The notes under the pieces: generated by a model | What the model saw: only the letters and a program-made list of their open reading frames with translations | Told to the model about the DNA's origin: nothing | The model's database searches: none | DNA from: Mesorhizobium_G sp049840935 | GTDB taxonomy: Bacteria; Pseudomonadota; Alphaproteobacteria; Rhizobiales; Rhizobiaceae | Direction of reading: 5' to 3' | Assembly: GCA_049840935.1 (NCBI GenBank) | Contig: JASGJA010000025.1 | Span: 62,001-126,000, forward strand | DNA: 64,000 bases | Shown here: piece by piece, positions 59,675-64,000 of the stretch | Numbering within the stretch: position 1 is the first letter of the stretch | Layout: each line of letters starts with the position of its first letter | Translations under genes and position numbers: made by a program

Positions 59675-60334
59675 TCAGTTTTGTTGTGGCGCGGGCGCAG
59701 TCATCAACCCATCGCGTCCCTTTAAGGAGCGGTAATAGGCCCAGAACAGCCTTGCGGCGACCGCTCGCCATGGCGACCATGATTCGGCCATTGCCGCCAA
59801 AGCCTTATCGCCGGGGCGTGATTCGAGGTTCAGCGCGTGATGAACTGCTGCCTGCAAGGCCACATCTTTGGATGGAAACACATCAGGATGCCCGGCAGCC
59901 GTCAGCAGATAGACCTCGGCCGTCCACGGTCCTATGCCGGGTACGGCAGTCAGCGCAGCCATTGCCGCTTCGCCATCCAGATCGACAACGCTTTCGAGGT
60001 CGAGACCGTCTTCGATTGCGCGGGCAATTGCGATCAGCGCCTTTTGCTTCGGTCGTGAGAGTCCCGCCTGCCGAAATGCTTCATCTTCAGCCAACAGTAC
60101 CGCCTGCGGCGTCAGCGGATGAAACAGTGCACTGAACCGCGCGTATATTGCCGCTGCGCTCGCGGTGGAAACCTGCTGCGACACCACCACCGCTGCAAGG
60201 CTCGCAAATCCCGGCGGATGCAGCCGCAACGGAACGCCGCCAGCCGCTTCGCGCACGCCATGTAGCCGCGCATCGGCCTTGCAAAGCGCTTCCAGCCCTT
60301 CGGCAATATCTTCAAGCGTTGCGATCCGCCGCAT
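59675..60334 (-). CDS. AlkA-type DNA-3-methyladenine glycosylase
   Basis: The 219-residue enzyme starts at ATG 60334 (RRIATLEDIAEGLEALCKA). It has the helix-hairpin-helix LTAVPGIGPWTAEVYLL (about residues 129-145) and the catalytic aspartate in FPSKDVALQAAVHH. SLAAVVVSQQVSTASAAAIY is the typical base-flipping region. It removes alkylated bases from DNA in the cytosol. It lacks the long AlkA N-terminal domain. It is divergent from the Glu-Q-RS gene with 71 bases between starts. Confidence 0.9.
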   Translation of the reverse strand: MRRIATLEDIAEGLEALCKADARLHGVREAAGGVPLRLHPPGFASLAAVVVSQQVSTASAAAIYARFSALFHPLTPQAVLLAEDEAFRQAGLSRPKQKALIAIARAIEDGLDLESVVDLDGEAAMAALTAVPGIGPWTAEVYLLTAAGHPDVFPSKDVALQAAVHHALNLESRPGDKALAAMAESWSPWRAVAARLFWAYYRSLKGRDGLMTAPAPQQN

Positions 60335-60405
60335 GCGTCTTTCCCGTTTCGGCCACTTTGCACTATCAATCGCGCGTCGTGCCATACAACCCGATTTTGG
60401 CAGCA

Positions 60406-61319
60406 ATGAACGTTCCGACCTTTCGTTTCGCGCCTAGCTCTAATGGTGAGCTTCATCTTGGCCACGCCTATTCGGCGCTGCTCAATCAGCGTTTCTCCAA
60501 GGAAACCGGCGGGCGCATGTTGCTTGCGTATCGAAGACATCGACACTACCCGCTGCACTCCAGAGTTCGAGCAAGGCATTTACCGCGATCTGGAATGGCT
60601 CGGCGTCGAATGGGAACAGCCCGTTCGTCGGCAGTCCGAGCATTTTGATACCTACAGCAAAGCGCTGGAAAAACTGCGCGCGATGGAACTCATCTATCCC
60701 GCTTTCATGAGCCGTGGCGAAATTCGCGCTTACATCACCGAGCAGCCAGATTGGCCGCGCGACCCTGATGGCGCGCCGCTCTATCCGCCGCTCGACCGCG
60801 ACACGAGCGAGGCACATCGTCGCGAAAAATTGGCATCAGGCGTGCCGTTTTCCTGGCGTCTGGACATGGAGAAGGCAATCGCGACGGTTGGTCCGCTTGA
60901 CTGGATCGAGCTCTCATCAAACCAAACCATCAAGGCAGAACCGCAGCTTTGGGGCGATGTCATCATCGCGCGCAGTGATATCCCGACCAGCTATCATCTC
61001 GCTGTGGTAGTGGATGATGCGCTTCAGGGCGTTACGCATGTCGTGCGCGGTCGCGATCTTTTCGCCGCAACCTCTGTTCAGTGCGTCCTGCAAACATTGC
61101 TCGGCTTACCGGTGCCGATCTATCGTCACCACAAATTGATACTTGGCTCCGATTGTAGAAAGCTCTCAAAGAGTGAACAAGAGCACCGGTTTGCGGGCGC
61201 TGCGGGAAGCGGGCCACACCCCGGCGGATATTCGAAGCAATGTTGATGCCCTAAGCATCAATTGGGCTGAACCATTGGCTCAGCGCTTTTGCTTTGCTGT
61301 TTTCCATATTTGGGTTTAG
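60406..61319 (+). pseudogene. gluQ: glutamyl-Q tRNA(Asp) synthetase, two one-base frameshifts
   Basis: The enzyme would attach glutamate to queuosine of tRNA-Asp. It begins with the class I motif FRFAPSSNGELHLGHAYSAL and continues to GGRMLL. One extra T at 60524-60525 then shifts the frame; restored, it reads LLRIEDIDTTRCTPEFEQGI. The middle has YPAFMSRGEIRAYI and TSYHLAVVVDDALQGVTHVV. KLSKS is the KMSKS-like motif. One extra G at 61175 shifts the frame again; restored, it reads SNKSTGLRALREAGHTPADI and ends at TAG 61317-61319. The restored C-terminus is about 303 residues from the start. It lacks the anticodon-binding domain of GltX, as expected. Confidence 0.85.
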
Positions 61320-61347
61320 GTCCGGCGCCTTCGATACGGTGCCAATC

Positions 61348-62215
61348 ATGCCCACACGCTTTGTCCCTCCCGTTTTTGTGCTGCTTTGGGCGACCGGCTT
61401 TCTCGGTGCTCGCTATGCGATGCCGTGGTCTGAACCGTTCTCGTTCCTCGCCGTTCGATTCGCACTTGCCTTTCTCATCATCGCGCTGTTGCGCCAATGG
61501 CTTTCAACTGCGCCGATCAGCTGGCGGCAGGCCGCGCAGAGCTGCCATTACGGGCGTGCTTGTGCATGGGCTCTATCTTGGTGGAGTGTTTTGGGCAGTT
61601 CATCGAGGGCTACCCGCTGGCATTTCAGCGCTTATTGCCGGTTTGCAACCACTTGTCACCGCCGTGCTTGCAGGTTGGCTGTTGAAAGAGAAGATCACGC
61701 CGCGCCAATGGCTTGGCTTGGCGACCGGCCTGGTGGGCGTTGTCATCGTCTTGTGGCCGAAACTGGGTGTCACCGGCGCAGGCATTAATTCGGCAACGCT
61801 GACGGCGAGTGCCATCGCCGTGCTCGCCATCAGCGCGGGAACAGTCTGGCAGAAAAAGTTCGGCACGCGCGCCGATCCGTTGGCGAACACCGCGTGGCAA
61901 TATGTGGGCGCCACTGGCGTGATGGCATTCGGCTCCGTCCTATTTGAGACGCGCCATTTCGTGCTCAACGGCGAACTTGTATTCGCGTTGGTCTGGCTAA
62001 CGCTGGTGCTCTCGATCGGCGCGATTTTTCTGCTGATGCGGATGATCCGCGAGGGTGAGATGGCGCGCGTGTCCTCGCTGTTTTATCTGGTGCCCTCGGT
62101 AACGGCGGTCATCGCATGGGTATTGTTCGGCGAGACGCTAACGTCGGTCCAGATCATCGGCATGGCGATTGCAACGGTAGGCGTCGCGCTCGCGACCGCA
62201 CGCAAACGCATCTGA
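61348..62215 (+). pseudogene. EamA/DMT-family transporter, one-base frameshift
   Basis: The protein of about 288 residues has ten membrane segments in two EamA repeats. ATG at 61348 begins PTRFVPPVFVLLWATGFLGA. The first frame ends with ISWRQAAQS. The second carries AAITGVLVHGLYLGGVFWAV, LPAGISALIAGLQPLVTAVL and AVIAWVLFGETLTSVQIIGM. One extra base at about 61531-61535 explains the break. The substrate is not known; relatives export amino acids or metabolites. It starts 28 bases after the Glu-Q-RS end and faces YihY tail-to-tail. Confidence 0.83.
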
Positions 62216-62216
62216 G

Positions 62217-63072
62217 TTAAGACGGCACGCGGGCGCGTGCTTCCAGATATCGGCTGATGGCGGCGTTCAGCTCGCCGCCGAGAATGAATATGGCCGAGAC
62301 GATGTAGAGAAAAACAATCGCGATCATGATTGAAGCCAGACCGGCGTAAGTCGTCACATATGACGAGAAATTATCCAGATAGGTTGCGAAGACCGTCGAG
62401 CCGATAAGCCACCCGACCAAGCGTAAAAATCAGCCCCGGCACAATTTCGGTCAGTCGGCGCTTTCCAGCCGGTAGCCAGAAATGCACGGCGACCAGTCCG
62501 ACGACAATAACGACCGAGGCGATGATGTATCGCCATATCGTGATGGTTCCGAGATAGGGTCGTATCCATTCAAAATTCTGATCTAATAGCCGTTCGATGA
62601 TCGGCGCGAACACGAGCAACACGCTGATTGCGAGAAAGCTGAATGTGGCGATCAGCACGAAAATGAGGCTTTGGAGTCTGCGCCAGATGAAAGAGCGATT
62701 TTCCACTACACGATAAGCGCGATTTAGCGAGGTTCGCAGCGCTTCGATTCCGTTGGAAGCGAAGAACGCGCCAAGCACGGCGCCATAGGTCAACAGGTCG
62801 CCGCGCTGGACTGTCAGCACGTTCACGACTTCATGCGCGATTGGCGCCGCGATTTGTTCCGGCCAGGTGTCGAACACGAGATGCACCGCCGTTTCGGCAA
62901 ATGCCTGCGCGCCGAGAAAACTGGCAAGCGTCGTTGCGAAAATCAGGAACGGAAAAAGTGCCATGAGCGCGCTGATGGCCAGATGGCTGGCCATAGACCA
63001 GCCGTCATCATAGTTGAAGTGACCAACAGCGTCATAGACCACACGTTTGAGGGCAACGATTCTGCGCAGCAT
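62217..63072 (-). pseudogene. YihY/UPF0761 (BrkB-like) inner-membrane protein, one-base frameshift
   Basis: The intact product has about 284 residues and six membrane spans. ATG at 63072 has GAAGGTGG just upstream; ATG at 63114 is also possible. Landmarks: NYDDGWSMASHLAISALMAL, GALRTSLNRAYRV-like EALRTSLNRAYRVVENRSF and LTEIVPGLIFTL. After GLIFTL the frame is lost; one extra A at 62419-62420 (+ strand) explains it. The restored end reads VGWLIGSTVFATYLDNFSSY and ILGGELNAAISRY. The family's role is unclear despite the old RNase BN name. Confidence 0.84.
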
Positions 63073-63301
63073 CCACCTTCGTTTCCGATTGCCGGCCCGG
63101 CGAACCGACCCCATCCGTCGTTGTTGACATATGGGTAACGTTTGTCGGTGTTGGCAACCCTGAACAGAGGCGCGAAGCTCACATAAATGTCGTGCCGATG
63201 TGCGTCGCTGCATGATTGCCACTGTTGGCGAATAAGAAACGGCGCTATCAGAGGGCATCGCGGCGGCGCTTCAACGTCGACCGCACAGCAGGGAAAGCTT
63301 C

Positions 63302-63493
63302 ATGTCCACGGTCTTCAACATTATCGCAATCGTATTCATGCTTGCCGTTGTGGCGGTGTTGATTCGTGGCCTTATCAATCTCTTGCGCGGCGGGTCGGGC
63401 AATACGTCCAACAAGCTGATGCAGGCGCGCGTTGTCCTCCAGTTTTTCGCGTTGGTTTTTATCCTGCTTGCCGTTTGGGCGACACGCGGCTGA
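63302..63493 (+). CDS. twin-transmembrane protein with HIG1-like domain
   Basis: The 63-residue protein has two membrane helices (VFNIIAIVFMLAVVAVLIRG and VVLQFFALVFILLAVWAT). The loop between them, NKLMQARVVLQFF, carries the xQARV motif of HIG1-type proteins. In alphaproteobacteria it is regularly found just upstream of the cobalamin adenosyltransferase gene, as here (nine bases apart). HIG1 proteins assist respiratory oxidases in mitochondria; a bacterial role is only inferred. Confidence 0.88.
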   Translation: MSTVFNIIAIVFMLAVVAVLIRGLINLLRGGSGNTSNKLMQARVVLQFFALVFILLAVWATRG

Positions 63494-63502
63494 GGGGCGG
63501 AA

Positions 63503-64000
63503 ATGGTTCGGCTTAACAAGATTTACACGCGCACGGGTGATGACGGCACGACCGGCCTTGGCGATGGTACACGTCGCGGCAAGGACGATCTGCGGGTTGA
63601 GGCATTCGGAACAGTGGACGAAGCCAATGCCTGCATCGGCATGGCGCGCGTGCATTTGGCCGAAACCCATTCGGAAGTCGACGCTATGCTTGGCCGCATC
63701 CAGAATGATATGTTCGACCTCGGCGCGGATTTGAGCACACCTGATACCGGCAAGCCGCTGGATTATGAGCCGCTGCGCATCATTGCGTCGCAGGTCGAGC
63801 GTGTGGAGCACGACATTGATGCGCTTAATGCAAAACTCCAGCCACTGCGTTCCTTCGTGCTGAATGGCGGTACGCCCGCAGCAGCTGCACTGCACCTCGC
63901 ACGCACTGTCGCGCGGCGGGCAGAGCGCCTCATGGTCGCGCTGTCGCGGCAGACAGGCGAGCATGTGAACCCCGCCGCGCTGCGCTACATCAATCGCGTT
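63503..64000 (+). CDS. PduO-type cob(I)yrinic acid a,c-diamide adenosyltransferase, 3' end outside the window
   Basis: The first 166 residues are present; the C-terminus is cut by the window edge. The N-terminal ATP loop reads KIYTRTGDDGTTGLGDGTRR (residues 6-25). GTVDEANACIG, FDLGADLSTP, SFVLNGGTPAAAALHLART and RRAERLMVAL follow, then ALRYINRV. ATG at 63503 has GGGGCGG just upstream. It adenosylates cobalamin for B12 enzymes such as methylmalonyl-CoA mutase. It is coupled to the twin-TM gene nine bases upstream. Confidence 0.93.
   Translation, partial: MVRLNKIYTRTGDDGTTGLGDGTRRGKDDLRVEAFGTVDEANACIGMARVHLAETHSEVDAMLGRIQNDMFDLGADLSTPDTGKPLDYEPLRIIASQVERVEHDIDALNAKLQPLRSFVLNGGTPAAAALHLARTVARRAERLMVALSRQTGEHVNPAALRYINRV

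Noticed and set aside
1..64000. CRISPR arrays, IS elements, prophage, rRNA operons
   Set aside because: No regularly spaced repeats, transposase, integrase (other than XerD), phage genes or rRNA sequence were seen.

Overview
The window reads as an ordinary, gene-dense chromosome segment of an alphaproteobacterium of the order Rhizobiales, most like Brucella/Ochrobactrum. That assignment rests on protein character and remembered gene order (aroK-aroB-CBS protein, accA, xerD, lysA-lptM-argH-tlpA, the large Q-rich DUF4175 protein, UgpBAEC, EtfAB with 3-hydroxybutyryl-CoA dehydrogenase, PduO-type cobalamin adenosyltransferase); no database search was possible. There is no phage, IS element, CRISPR array or rRNA. 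Two tRNA genes are present: Arg-CCT, and an odd Leu-CAA.

Layout. 0-2.7 kb: end of a hydrolase, a GNAT protein, and a leftward phospholipid operon (CDP-alcohol phosphatidyltransferase, PlsC-like acyltransferase, CdsA) under two perfect TTGAAC-N3-GTTCAA operators. 2.7-11 kb: a hydroxamate-siderophore island (AraC regulator, TonB receptor, FhuC, FhuD, FhuB, and a siderophore-interacting reductase with an N-terminal DUF2218); fhuC, fhuD and fhuB each carry a frameshift. 11-14.7 kb: a surface-glycan cassette (initiating sugar-phosphate transferase, PglD-like acetyltransferase, DegT aminotransferase, GT4 glycosyltransferase). 14.7-22.1 kb: a small hypothetical protein, an MFS transporter, and a second iron locus (Crp-type regulator divergent from a TonB receptor, PepSY membrane protein and small membrane protein), then a small lipoprotein. 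22.2-39.4 kb: housekeeping genes (tRNA-Arg, M20 amidohydrolase, DD-carboxypeptidase, CobW GTPase, TusA, L,D-transpeptidase, accA, xerD, aroKB, CBS protein, response regulator, DUF4175 protein, lysA, lptM, argH, tlpA). 39.6-43.9 kb: ugpBAEC. 43.9-47.7 kb: a complete metal-stress RiPP locus. 47.8-53.5 kb: CoxE/MoxR pair, HNH, GNAT, hbd, etfAB. 53.7-64 kb: acyl-CoA synthetase, decayed PepSY/copper locus, tRNA-Leu, DedA-like protein, DsbB, HNH, AlkA-like glycosylase, Glu-Q tRNA(Asp) synthetase, EamA transporter, YihY, twin-TM protein and the start of the cobalamin adenosyltransferase.

The most interesting block is 43.9-47.7 kb. A leftward operon bufA-bufB-bufC-DoxX (DUF2282 precursor peptide with four Cys, DUF692/MNIO enzyme, DUF2063 partner, DoxX) faces a rightward ECF sigma factor and its NrsF-type membrane anti-sigma. 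Both divergent promoters carry the same GTAACA...CGAA pattern, so the sigma factor probably drives both sides. This matches the recently recognised bufferin class of copper-binding modified peptides.

A caution applies to the whole window. Two stretches (about 6.5-12.4 kb and 53.7-62.4 kb) hold nearly all broken genes, and almost every break is a one-base insertion; the tRNA-Leu anticodon region in the second stretch also has one extra base. The roughly 41 kb between is clean. Local sequence error explains this better than gene decay, so genes marked pseudogene below may be intact in the organism.
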